This document shows positions 12,374 through 20,196 of a DNA stretch of 23,835 nt, one piece after another. The notes under the pieces are model-generated. The model saw nothing but the letters and a program-made list of their open reading frames with translations. It did not search any database and was not told where the DNA came from. The stretch's first letter is position 1, and every line of letters begins with the position of its first letter. The position numbers and the translations under genes are program-made. Source of the stretch: a virus; IMG/VR virus record IMGVR_UViG_3300032296_001502, positions 1 to 23,835 of that record. One strand, given 5' to 3'.

Positions 12374-12777
12374 TTGCTTGCCCTCACAACGTCATCGCCC
12401 TTAGTCACGATGACGTGACCGTCTTCCACGTCAACGCGCATCGGCATTTCCTTACGATCGAGCTTGTCGAGCTTGGCGATCAGCTCTTTGATTACGCCAA
12501 ACTCAGGCTTGTCTTCTTTCTCTACCGTACCGGCAATAGACGCCAGCATGGAGATTAGGGCCGTCAGCGAGGCACCGAGCAGACCCATGACAGCGGCAAT
12601 CTTGTCGCTATCTAGCGCAAGGCTGGAGAGGACGCCAATGACCACAATGGCGGTGATGTACTTTAGGCCATCCTTGCCAATGGCCTTGCCAGCTACATCC
12701 TTGGCGCTGCTGTGGGCTTCCAAGCGTTGCAGTTCAGCCTTGATCTGCACCTTCAGCAATTCGATGTCTTCGCTCAT
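12370..12777 (-). CDS. Two-span membrane protein of the lysis cassette (135 aa)
   Basis: The N-terminal 35 residues are a charged helix (SEDIELLKVQIKAELQRLEA). Two adjacent hydrophobic spans follow (YITAIVVIGVLSSLAL, about 40-55, and IAAVMGLLGASLTALISMLASI, about 60-81) separated by a DSDK turn, then a soluble tail with a short helix and a beta-like VDVEDGHVIVTKGDDV end. Both ends should face the same side. It overlaps both neighbours by ATGA and lies in a row of three membrane proteins before the endolysin, so it is a second holin candidate or a holin modulator. Not a recognised spanin: no lipobox or signal peptide. Confidence 0.6.
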   Translation of the reverse strand: MSEDIELLKVQIKAELQRLEAHSSAKDVAGKAIGKDGLKYITAIVVIGVLSSLALDSDKIAAVMGLLGASLTALISMLASIAGTVEKEDKPEFGVIKELIAKLDKLDRKEMPMRVDVEDGHVIVTKGDDVVRASK

Positions 12778-12998
12778 TTGTCTACCTTCTCATCGAGCTT
12801 GTCAAAAATCTTGCCCAGCATGTTTTTGATGTCGTCGATGTCGCGCTGGTACGTCGACTGCGTGACATACGTGTGCGGCATGTTGCGCACGTCTTTGTCC
12901 AGGCGCTCAATGGCGCGGCTGATGTTGTTCAGTATCCACCCACCGAAGAACGCCGCCACACCGATGATGATGTTAAAAAGCATCTGTACGCTGTCCAC
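12774..12998 (-). CDS. Single-span membrane protein with coiled coil (74 aa)
   Basis: An N-terminal span (FNIIIGVAAFFGGWILNNI, about 8-26) is followed by a charged helix (RAIERLDKDV) and the segment YQRDIDDIKNMLGKIFDKLD near the C-terminus, likely coiled coil. This plan recalls XhlA-type lysis-associated proteins and small proteins in environmental podoviruses. The GTG at 12998 is preceded by GGGAG five bases upstream, which overlaps the end of the 954-aa virion gene, so translation is probably coupled. It overlaps the next gene by ATGA. A role in lysis or membrane anchoring is inferred from place. Confidence 0.6.
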   Translation of the reverse strand: MDSVQMLFNIIIGVAAFFGGWILNNISRAIERLDKDVRNMPHTYVTQSTYQRDIDDIKNMLGKIFDKLDEKVDK

Positions 12999-13000
12999 GC

Positions 13001-15865
13001 CTACTCCCTGAGCGCATTTTGGTTTGTAACGACCGGCGCCAGTACGTTGACTGCCGCACCCGGCCCCGGACGGCTGGCTGGCCGTTGCAGCATCTCACCA
13101 AATTCAGACCGCTTGCCCTTGACCATCGCCTCAGCCAGCGCCTTCGCAGCCGGATCCGAGTTGAGCATCTCCTGGGCGATGTCGACCGCCAGCTTGGCAT
13201 CGACGCGGCCCTGAGCGCGGGTGAGCAGGAAGTTGGCGAACGTGAAGAGCTGGTCGAACACTTGCAGCTTGGGGCCGGCCTGTTCAGCCGTAAGCTCACG
13301 CACACCGCCGCCAGCCGCCACACCTTCGCGCACCAGCGTCTTGAAGCGGCGCTTGTCGAGCAAGTCTTGACGGATCTGGTTAACGACCGTCGCCACATCA
13401 TCTGACGACTGCATGAGCGCACCGAGCTTCTCGGCTGACTTCTCAGGCGCGACACCGACGCGGGTCGAGAGCGTCTTAGCGCGGCGCTCCAGCTCCTTGA
13501 GCTCGCGCTGACGCGGCTCAAACTCAGCAGCGGCGCGCACCGATGCGGCTTCGCCTGCCTCAGCCAGTCGCGCGGCGCTTTGGTCAAACTGACGCAAGTC
13601 GTCAATGATCTTGACGCCTGAGCTGTCGAGCGTCTGCAGCGCGTCGTCGTACTTGCGCATGAATTCGGCCGACTTGGCCGGATTGATCACGCCATCGCGC
13701 ACCACTTCACGGCGGTAGCGATCGACGATGCCGCGACGCACCGCATCGACGGCGAGCTTGTCTTCGCCAAGCGCGGCAACAAACCGAATGGCGTTGTCTT
13801 CGCCTTCGAGAATAGTTTTAACGACCGCTTCCGGTGCGAGCTGCTGCAGGCCGGTTGCGCCTTGGCGCTCCAAGTTAGACACCCATCCGGTGCGGAAGCG
13901 CTCGCGTATTTGAATACGCGACGCATCACGAGCGGCTTTGTACAACTCGGCGGCGTCGGTGTCCTTGGTGCCGGCTTCGATAGCCTCGATGGCGGCGGTC
14001 TTCAAGCGCATGAGGTTGCGCACGGTCTTGTTGGCCGCCGGATCGTTGCTGCGCACCAAGCTACCAATGTCGGCGTTGAGCGCTTGAATGAACGTGTCGG
14101 CGTCTTCAAGCGTGACCATCGCCGGCTGCACTTGCACCTCTGCCGGCGGGCGCTCGCCGCCCAAGCCGGCCATCGCATCGGCCTCCACACGCGGCGTGAC
14201 GACCTTGGAGCGGTAGGCGGCGATCGCATCGGCGGTGTATGGCGCCTGCTCAGGGTTAAACAAGTAGCCGGTTTCGCCTGCTAATTTCTGCGCGACCGCC
14301 TCAACGTTGGCAAAGCTAAACGGCTCCGGCGCGGCCTCGAACGCGGCTTGATACGCCGGTCGCACAACCTCCCGCTGTACGCGCTCCAGCTCACCGGCGC
14401 GACGCTCTGTGACCGTACGGCCCACATCGCGCTGGCTCTCTTTCGGCAGTCCGCCAGCCAGGCGCTCGCGCTCGCGCTGCACGGCGCGCTGGGCCATCTC
14501 GTCTTGCTCCGATAGCGCGAGCAGGCGGTTCTTTTGCTGCTCGTCAAGGTTTTGACGCAGCGCGTTGATGCTGCGCGAGGCAGAGGCGAGCTGATTGGCT
14601 TGGCCTTGCTGCAGCGCTGAGTCGCGGGCCAAGTACAAGTCTTTGACGATCGTGTTGGCGTTGCGTGCGCTACCGAGCAGCGCGGCAAAGCCCGACGCGT
14701 TAAGCGCGGTCGCCACCTTCTCAGGCGGCGTGCCAAGCTCCAACAGGTTGATGGCCTGCTGCACTTTGTTTGGGTCGTTGTCGAACGCTTCGAGGTAGGC
14801 GCGAGCTTTGACCTTCTCGGCGCCGCCTGGCAGGAACGGCTCGGTGATGTTGTAGACGGTGCGTATGGCCGGCTTAGCTGCAGCGCTGATAGCTGACGGC
14901 GCAATACCGCCCGCAGCGGCGAGCAACAACTGCTGGAATGGATCGGTGACGCCGGCCTCTTGGCCTGCACCGACCGCCGTACCCGCGCCGATAGCAGAAG
15001 CAGTCTGCACGCCTGGCTTTTCGGCTAACGTCGTTAAGACGTTACGGGTAACGCCCGGCTCTACCAGCGCGTTTCGCGCTTGTTCGCCTCGAATCACGTT
15101 GCCGGTTACGTCATCAACAAGACCACGCGCCGCGCCAATCGTCCCGCGAGTAGGAGCTACGAACGCGCCCATAGTACGGAAAGCCCGACGAGCGCTCGAA
15201 GTCGCTTCAGGCGCAACAATGTCCGGGCCGTACATCGCGTTGATGGCCTCAGAAGGCGTCATCATGGGCTGTCGACCAAAGGCTTGCAGCACCGGATTAA
15301 CAATACCGCCAGCCACCAAGTCCGACGCTAACAAGCCGCCTGTAGCCACGGCGGCGCCCGCCGGGCCGCCCAAAGCAAAGCCAGCGCCCGCAGCCGTTGC
15401 ATACGGCGCTACGTTCGGATTGATCACTTCGCGCGCGATCGTCGCCATGTCTTCGCCAAAGGTGGTTGGCTGGCGAGGTGCGGGTAGACCTTCGTCGAGG
15501 TACTTAGCAAAACGGTTAGTAGCCGCAGGAGCGGCCGCCGGCGCCGTTTCCTCCGGCGGGTTGATGTACTTATCAAACCGATTAGTTGTGGCTTTTGGCT
15601 GCTCTGCTGCAGCAGGGCCGGGCAGGGCCGTGCCTAGAGGGCGGCCACCTTCGCCAGTGACAGTCACGTCAAACTTCTCGGCCGCCGGCGCTTCGGCTTG
15701 CCGAATGATTTTAAACAACTGCTCGCGAGACTTAGCAGGCAGCACGTCAAAACCTTCCGCGCCGCGCTCAAGCGGCAACGGAGAAAGGCCGTAAGCGCGG
15801 AACAAGTCTTTAGCTTTAGCGACTTCGTTCGGCGCCAAGTTTGCGAAGCTGTACGGATCGGCCAT
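13001..15865 (-). CDS. Large ejection/internal virion protein (954 aa, gp16-like position)
   Basis: It sits third in the row of ejection proteins, where P22 has gp16 (609 aa), and is much longer. The N-terminus carries two copies of a TNRFxKY motif (94-101 and 116-123) on a Pro/Ala-rich linker. A glycine/alanine-rich hydrophobic segment follows (about 152-194), able to enter a membrane, and a second such stretch (LLLAAAGGIAPSAISAAA). The remainder is mostly long charged helices with coiled-coil character, for example QKNRLLALSEQDEMAQRAVQ. I see no lysozyme or transglycosylase motif. It likely leaves the virion first to help form the DNA channel across the envelope; this comes from synteny and composition. 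Confidence 0.65.
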   Translation of the reverse strand: MADPYSFANLAPNEVAKAKDLFRAYGLSPLPLERGAEGFDVLPAKSREQLFKIIRQAEAPAAEKFDVTVTGEGGRPLGTALPGPAAAEQPKATTNRFDKYINPPEETAPAAAPAATNRFAKYLDEGLPAPRQPTTFGEDMATIAREVINPNVAPYATAAGAGFALGGPAGAAVATGGLLASDLVAGGIVNPVLQAFGRQPMMTPSEAINAMYGPDIVAPEATSSARRAFRTMGAFVAPTRGTIGAARGLVDDVTGNVIRGEQARNALVEPGVTRNVLTTLAEKPGVQTASAIGAGTAVGAGQEAGVTDPFQQLLLAAAGGIAPSAISAAAKPAIRTVYNITEPFLPGGAEKVKARAYLEAFDNDPNKVQQAINLLELGTPPEKVATALNASGFAALLGSARNANTIVKDLYLARDSALQQGQANQLASASRSINALRQNLDEQQKNRLLALSEQDEMAQRAVQRERERLAGGLPKESQRDVGRTVTERRAGELERVQREVVRPAYQAAFEAAPEPFSFANVEAVAQKLAGETGYLFNPEQAPYTADAIAAYRSKVVTPRVEADAMAGLGGERPPAEVQVQPAMVTLEDADTFIQALNADIGSLVRSNDPAANKTVRNLMRLKTAAIEAIEAGTKDTDAAELYKAARDASRIQIRERFRTGWVSNLERQGATGLQQLAPEAVVKTILEGEDNAIRFVAALGEDKLAVDAVRRGIVDRYRREVVRDGVINPAKSAEFMRKYDDALQTLDSSGVKIIDDLRQFDQSAARLAEAGEAASVRAAAEFEPRQRELKELERRAKTLSTRVGVAPEKSAEKLGALMQSSDDVATVVNQIRQDLLDKRRFKTLVREGVAAGGGVRELTAEQAGPKLQVFDQLFTFANFLLTRAQGRVDAKLAVDIAQEMLNSDPAAKALAEAMVKGKRSEFGEMLQRPASRPGPGAAVNVLAPVVTNQNALRE

Positions 15866-15877
15866 GGTTTATGCCGC

Positions 15878-17173
15878 CTATTTCTTGGGTTTGAGCAACT
15901 TAGCCGCAGCGCCCTCACCAAAGGCTTCATCAAACTCTTTGCGCGCTTCGGGAGACGGATCCGCCATCAAGTCTTTAATCGCGCCTGGCGGCGGCGCCAG
16001 CGGCGTGTCGTACATCTGCAGCATGTCTTTGTATATCTTCTCGTGCTCGTCCGTCCAAGCGGACGCCGATCTATTTTTAGCGGCCTCAACTTGGTCAAGA
16101 AACAGCTTGCGCTTGGCCCTAATCGTGCCTGCGCCATCTGAAAACTGCGGAATTATCGCTTCTTGGTTGTTGTCGTATTGCAGTTTGTTGTACGCCGCGC
16201 CTGTGGCGAGATACAGCAGCGCATCAGCTAACTGTATTTGTGCAGCAGCAATTTGCTGGCGCTCGTCGTCGCGGGTAAAGTTGACCGCGCCGCTAATAAA
16301 CGGCGTGTTGCCGACAACCGTTTCCCAAAACCCCGGCTTTTCCGCATTAGGGTTGACCTTTAAGGCTTTACCGATAACGTCGCCCGCCGACAACATGCGG
16401 TTTGCGTTGTACGCGGTCTTGAGCTGATCTTCAGTAGCTTTTTGACCCACCGCGCCCATCAACGGCTTACCATCGCCACCCGTCACCATGCGCACGTCGC
16501 TTGGGTTGCGCTTGTTAACTGCCACAAACCCCAGCGCCGTTTCTTTCAGGTCGTACTCAGGATTGTTGCGCTTCCACTGATCTTGGTCGCGTTCAAACGC
16601 AAGACGATCTTTGCTCTGTTGCAGAGTGCCTTCCGATACGTCAACTTTGCGTTCTTCAAGCTGATTCTCAAGATACTTGGTGTACCCTTGCGCTTGTTGA
16701 CGAGCATTAGCAGTCCACAACCGATCAAATTTAGTCGGAACGCCGGTCAAGTCTAAGCCCGCGCTTTTTGCTTGGTTGTAGACTCCCTGCCAACTGTTGT
16801 CGTCTTCGGCGGTGCCCAAAATGTCGTAGAGACTGCGCGAATTTTTAATTTTATTCTCAAGTTCCGTTTGCGCGGCGTCGGTCTGAGCCTTACGCCCTTT
16901 ACCAATCGCCTCGACTAATTTAGCGCCCGTCTCGCCAAACTGACCCACCACCGTCTCAAGCGCGTCCGGGCGATCAAAAAAGCCAGGCGCCGACACCACG
17001 CGGCGCAGCGCGTTTTGTTCGGCCAGCGCGCGCTGAGACTCGCGCATCTGCATCTCGACCAACTGATTGCGCTGCTGCGCGTCTCGTAGCGCCGAGACTT
17101 GGCCTGCCAACTCGAACGGCGATTGAATTTGTACCGGCTGAACGCCGAGCGCGATGCGAGGATCAAGGGCCAT
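15878..17173 (-). CDS. Ejection/internal virion protein (431 aa, gp20-like position)
   Basis: Starts MALDPRIALGVQPVQIQSPF and runs into a long charged helix (about 25-60) with many Gln, the usual opening of internal virion proteins in podoviruses. The C-terminal part (about 300-360) holds QIQLADALLYLATGAAY and a NNQEAIIPQF segment, similar in design to DNA-transfer proteins of P22-like phages. 431 aa compares with 471 in P22 gp20. GAGGGAGG lies just upstream of the ATG at 17173. Between the smaller gp7-like gene and the large 954-aa gene it completes the three-protein ejection set. No enzyme motif is visible. Confidence 0.65.
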   Translation of the reverse strand: MALDPRIALGVQPVQIQSPFELAGQVSALRDAQQRNQLVEMQMRESQRALAEQNALRRVVSAPGFFDRPDALETVVGQFGETGAKLVEAIGKGRKAQTDAAQTELENKIKNSRSLYDILGTAEDDNSWQGVYNQAKSAGLDLTGVPTKFDRLWTANARQQAQGYTKYLENQLEERKVDVSEGTLQQSKDRLAFERDQDQWKRNNPEYDLKETALGFVAVNKRNPSDVRMVTGGDGKPLMGAVGQKATEDQLKTAYNANRMLSAGDVIGKALKVNPNAEKPGFWETVVGNTPFISGAVNFTRDDERQQIAAAQIQLADALLYLATGAAYNKLQYDNNQEAIIPQFSDGAGTIRAKRKLFLDQVEAAKNRSASAWTDEHEKIYKDMLQMYDTPLAPPPGAIKDLMADPSPEARKEFDEAFGEGAAAKLLKPKK

Positions 17174-17185
17174 AGTGCCTCCCTC

Positions 17186-17944
17186 TTACGGGCCGACGTT
17201 ATAGATAGAACGTGGAGCGCCAGCGTACACGGGGGAACCCGCGCCCGCTGACGTACCCGGAATAACGCCGCCTTGTTGCGGATAGATGCGGTTAATCAGG
17301 TCGCGCTGGTTCATGTAGTTGACGCCCATACTGAGCGCGTTGTTCAGCGCGTTAGCGCCGCCGATGTAGCCTGACGCACGAGCGGCAGCGCCCGAAGTCA
17401 TCAGATCCGCAACGGTGCGAGCGGATTCGCCCACGTCCTGACCGAAGCCAGTCGTCGCTTGCAAGCCGCCACCGTACAGACCGGCAAGCGCGTTAGCCCG
17501 CTCGGCGCGCAACCGCATCGCGCGATCGAACGCGTTGCCATATTCTTGCGAGGCAAGCTCTTGACTGTATTGTTGACCAGCTTTGAGCGCACCGCCTGAC
17601 CACAAACGCCCGCCTGCTGATATTCGTCGGTCAAGGTCTTTTGTGCCTTCGCGCAGTCGGAAATTAAAACCGGGGTCGTTCATAAGGTCTACTTGGCGGC
17701 CCAACATGCCGTAGTCGGCGGCGCCGGTGTCAGTCCCTAAACCGGCCATACGTGCAAGCGCGTTCTGCGCTTCAATGCCGGTTTCGCGATATGGACGCGA
17801 CAACTCTTCTTGCCGATCAAGCGCGGCTTTTCGTTCTGCGGCCTGGTCTTTAGCGGCTTTCTCTTGAACCTTACCGGCTTTACGGGACGCAGCGGCGCCA
17901 ACAAGGGCGCTACCGGCGATTGCTGCTGCTGTTGCGATTCCCAT
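17186..17944 (-). CDS. DNA transfer/ejection protein (P22 gp7-like, 252 aa)
   Basis: The protein starts with an Ala/Gly-rich hydrophobic segment (MGIATAAAIAGSALVGAAAS), then a charged helix, then LMNDPGFNFRLREGTKDLDR (about 87-106) followed by SAGGRLWSGG, a run widely shared by gp7-like DNA transfer proteins. The C-terminus is Gly-, Ser- and Pro-rich. Length is close to P22 gp7 (229 aa). The hydrophobic start is part of the family design and may be trimmed or insert into membrane during ejection. The gene begins immediately after the stop of the acetyltransferase gene with no spacer. Confidence 0.75.
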   Translation of the reverse strand: MGIATAAAIAGSALVGAAASRKAGKVQEKAAKDQAAERKAALDRQEELSRPYRETGIEAQNALARMAGLGTDTGAADYGMLGRQVDLMNDPGFNFRLREGTKDLDRRISAGGRLWSGGALKAGQQYSQELASQEYGNAFDRAMRLRAERANALAGLYGGGLQATTGFGQDVGESARTVADLMTSGAAARASGYIGGANALNNALSMGVNYMNQRDLINRIYPQQGGVIPGTSAGAGSPVYAGAPRSIYNVGP

Positions 17945-18403
17945 TTACGCGACCTCTTTGTAGAACGTACGTTCCATCGGTTGAAAGCCCTGACGGACGT
18001 ACAGCTTTTCCATCTTTGACGCTCGTTCGTCCTCTAACGCAATCATAAACAGCGCCGACGCCCCTTTCTCGGTCGCCCACGCGTCTATTGCATCATACAT
18101 TGCCTTGCCCGCGCCATGTCCACGCGCTTCGGGGGACAAGTACCACCAAAGCTCCTGCACGACCCAATAGTCCGGGTTGAAGTACATGGGGTATACCAGC
18201 GCCCCGCAGACGCCAATAATCCGCCCGTCCTGCTCGGCAAGCCAGACGCCCATGTTCTGACTCTCAACGGCCGCCGTGTAGAAGTCGGCAAACCCTTCCG
18301 GGCTAAACGGAATAGCCTGGCGGATGGGCGAGGCTTCGTGGAACGCGACCGCCAGCGGCATGTACGCTGGCAGGTCGTCGAGCGTAGCGGGGCGGACGAT
18401 CAT
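17945..18403 (-). CDS. GNAT-family N-acetyltransferase (152 aa)
   Basis: A complete GNAT fold: MIVRPATLDDLPAYMPL opens the domain, VWLAEQDGRIIGVCGA (53-68) is the central hairpin, and PEARGHGAGKAMYDAI (91-106) is the acetyl-CoA-binding motif with Arg94, Gly97 and Gly99; FMIALEDERASKMEKLYVRQGFQPMERTF forms the usual C-terminal part (split here only for description). It should transfer an acetyl group from acetyl-CoA to an unknown amine. It lies inside the virion operon, between a small structural-like gene and the gp7-like gene, so it is expressed late and may modify a virion protein or host target. Coupled to the previous gene by ATGA. Confidence 0.85.
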   Translation of the reverse strand: MIVRPATLDDLPAYMPLAVAFHEASPIRQAIPFSPEGFADFYTAAVESQNMGVWLAEQDGRIIGVCGALVYPMYFNPDYWVVQELWWYLSPEARGHGAGKAMYDAIDAWATEKGASALFMIALEDERASKMEKLYVRQGFQPMERTFYKEVA

Positions 18404-18735
18404 GACACCTCTCGCCCTGACGAGCGGATGTTGATGGCAGAGGCCGTGCCGGCAATCGTCGAGATAAACCCGCCCGATTGCAGGACGTGGCCGACCAGTT
18501 CGGGGAACGTGTACGTCTCGCTCGGCAACAGCGTCTTGGCCTTGATGATCAAGTTCTGGTTGCCTGATGAGTCAAACTGCGTCACGAGGTTGATCGAGAT
18601 GGTAGCCGCCGCAGCGCTGTAATTGGTCGCCGTGAACTTGTCGATGATGGTCGACACGTTAACCGCCGTGTATTGCGTGGTTTGCGTGTTCTCGGCGATT
18701 TTGGCCGGGATCAGGACTTTGACGTTAACTGCCAT
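18400..18735 (-). CDS. Small virion-operon protein, unknown (111 aa)
   Basis: MAVNVKVLIPAKIAENTQTT is followed by beta-rich segments (VSTIIDKFTATNYSAAAATI, then ISINLVTQF and LIIKAKTLLPSETYTFPELV). It looks like an all-beta protein, plausible as a small virion or tail component, and similar proteins occur in the tail regions of podoviruses as far as I recall. AGGTG is 4 bases before the ATG at 18735, and the stop overlaps the acetyltransferase start. No motif gives a function. Confidence 0.6.
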   Translation of the reverse strand: MAVNVKVLIPAKIAENTQTTQYTAVNVSTIIDKFTATNYSAAAATISINLVTQFDSSGNQNLIIKAKTLLPSETYTFPELVGHVLQSGGFISTIAGTASAINIRSSGREVS

Positions 18736-18742
18736 GTGTCAC

Positions 18743-19396
18743 CTATGTAAATACTATGCGGACGCGGCCATTAAACCCAGGCAGACCAACAGCACCGCCC
18801 TCTACCGGATCGCCACCGTCCCCGCCGCCGCCCGCTGTAAGGCTTCCTACGCCTGCTCTGGGCGCGGCGCCTGTCTGAGTAAAAGCAGCGCCACCGTTGC
18901 CGTTGTCGTTGCTTGTATTGCCGCCTGACGCCGTGCCGCCAGCGCCTTGCTGGCTACCGTAAATGCCGATGCCACCGTAGCCGCCAAAACCGCCTGTCGC
19001 GATCATCTCCGGCAGGGCATACGTTCCGGCATACGCCACTGACTGAGTGCCAGCGCCGCCTACCGCATCGCCAAGTGACCCGCCCACGCCAGCGACGCCG
19101 ACAGTGTACAAAATAGTTTTATTAGTGTCCGCGCCAGTTAGCACCAATACGGTCTTGACGTAAGCGCCCCCACCACCACCGCCACCGGGGTTTTCCTGCG
19201 GCTCGTAGGCAAACTCGCCAAAGATGTTCGTAACCGTGCCGTAGCCGCCGCCACCGCCAGCGCCCCATACCTCGATGGTTGCGCCTGTGGCTCCAGTGGG
19301 AATGGATACCGATCCAGAACCAGAGTCAAAATCGAAAGCGCCGCCAGACCCTCCGGTCGTGCCTGCAATCGCTGCTGCTAGGGTAGCGCCGCCCAT
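18743..19396 (-). CDS. Glycine-rich tail-tip/adhesin-like protein (217 aa)
   Basis: Glycine clusters are spread through the protein: VWGAGGGGGYG, NPGGGGGGGAY, GGFGGYGGIG and TAGGGGDGG, with a typical GATIEVWGAG entry and a GRVRIVFT end. This is the phage glycine-rich domain, which in several phages packs as polyglycine sheets in receptor-binding tips. It is placed just after the tail fibre gene, so a host-recognition role fits. The ATG at 19396 overlaps the fibre stop as TAATG; a GTG at 19426 would add ten residues but has no ribosome binding site. The gene is short of the conserved domains that would identify a specific adhesin. Confidence 0.7.
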   Translation of the reverse strand: MGGATLAAAIAGTTGGSGGAFDFDSGSGSVSIPTGATGATIEVWGAGGGGGYGTVTNIFGEFAYEPQENPGGGGGGGAYVKTVLVLTGADTNKTILYTVGVAGVGGSLGDAVGGAGTQSVAYAGTYALPEMIATGGFGGYGGIGIYGSQQGAGGTASGGNTSNDNGNGGAAFTQTGAAPRAGVGSLTAGGGGDGGDPVEGGAVGLPGFNGRVRIVFT

Positions 19397-20196
19397 TAGG
19401 ACAATCCCGCTCCGCTGATCAGCCACGAAGTTGAGCCAATCTTGACGCAGGTCGCCAAGCCGTTCTGCGCGAGGGTGCGAGTGCCGGTCGTGGTGCTGTT
19501 AGCCAGCGTCAGCGTGTCGGTCGTAATGGCTATCGAGAGCGCCGTAGCGTTGAGGTTGACGATAATAACCACGGTGCCAACCGGAAACGCGACCGTACCG
19601 TTAGCCGGAATAGTCAGCGTCAGCGACGAGCCGTTCATCAAAATGGACTTGCCGCGATCTGCCAGCACCAACTGGTAGTTAGCCGTTTGGCTGTTCTGCG
19701 GAGCCTCTCGATAACCCACAGCGTAATTAACGCTAGTCGCGGCGTTATCAGGGATAAGCGGCGTGCCGGTAAACGTGGGCGAGGCAATCGGTGCATACGT
19801 TGCCGCAGCAGCCGTCGTCGTCAGGGCGTTGGTGATGCCGTATCCAGCCACCGTCGTTGGTGTGCCGGTAATGGTTGACCACGCAACCGATTCGGTGGAG
19901 ATGTCATTGATACCGCCGATGTCGTCATACGTGCCAATTTGCACGTCGCTAGAGTCGGTCAATACAAAGCGATACCTCACGCCCTCAGACAACCACATGT
20001 CCTCCGGCAGTCTGCCGCCCGAGTCAAGGACGATAGGGTTAGAGTTGGCAGTGGATCCCGTTACAGACGTAAACGTGTTCTGCGGGGTCGTGGTGCCAGC
20101 GGCGTAAGTGTAAATCTTTCCGCCCGACAGCACTGAGTTGTCGTCGGTAAAGAACTGCGCTCCGGCGCCAGCAAAGGCTGAAAGGTAAACGGTCAT
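19396..20196 (-). CDS. Tail fibre/tailspike-like protein (266 aa)
   Basis: Residues 1-95 match the particle-binding head of podovirus fibres: AFAGAGAQFFTDDNSVLSGG, then KIYTYAAGTTTPQNTFTS, NPIVLDSGGRLPEDMWL and RFVLTDSSDVQIGTYDDI. A linker with the fibre repeat AGYGITNAL follows (about 117-125), then TFTGTPLIP, and a C-terminal beta-sandwich of about 100 residues (IPANGTVAFPVGTVVII, ending WLISGAGLS). The short shaft and lack of an enzymatic domain suggest a stub that carries or is completed by the glycine-rich protein. Coupled by ATGA to the upstream gene and by TAATG to the next. Confidence 0.8.
   Translation of the reverse strand: MTVYLSAFAGAGAQFFTDDNSVLSGGKIYTYAAGTTTPQNTFTSVTGSTANSNPIVLDSGGRLPEDMWLSEGVRYRFVLTDSSDVQIGTYDDIGGINDISTESVAWSTITGTPTTVAGYGITNALTTTAAAATYAPIASPTFTGTPLIPDNAATSVNYAVGYREAPQNSQTANYQLVLADRGKSILMNGSSLTLTIPANGTVAFPVGTVVIIVNLNATALSIAITTDTLTLANSTTTGTRTLAQNGLATCVKIGSTSWLISGAGLS

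Noticed and set aside
14859-15794. Plus-strand open frame of 311 codons
   Set aside because: Antisense to the 954-aa virion gene; low-complexity Ala/Pro/Ser translation as expected opposite an Ala-rich high-GC gene.
16049-16078. GTCCG/CGGAC stem followed by TTTTT on the plus strand
   Set aside because: Only 5 bp, T-run ten bases away, inside a coding gene on the other strand.
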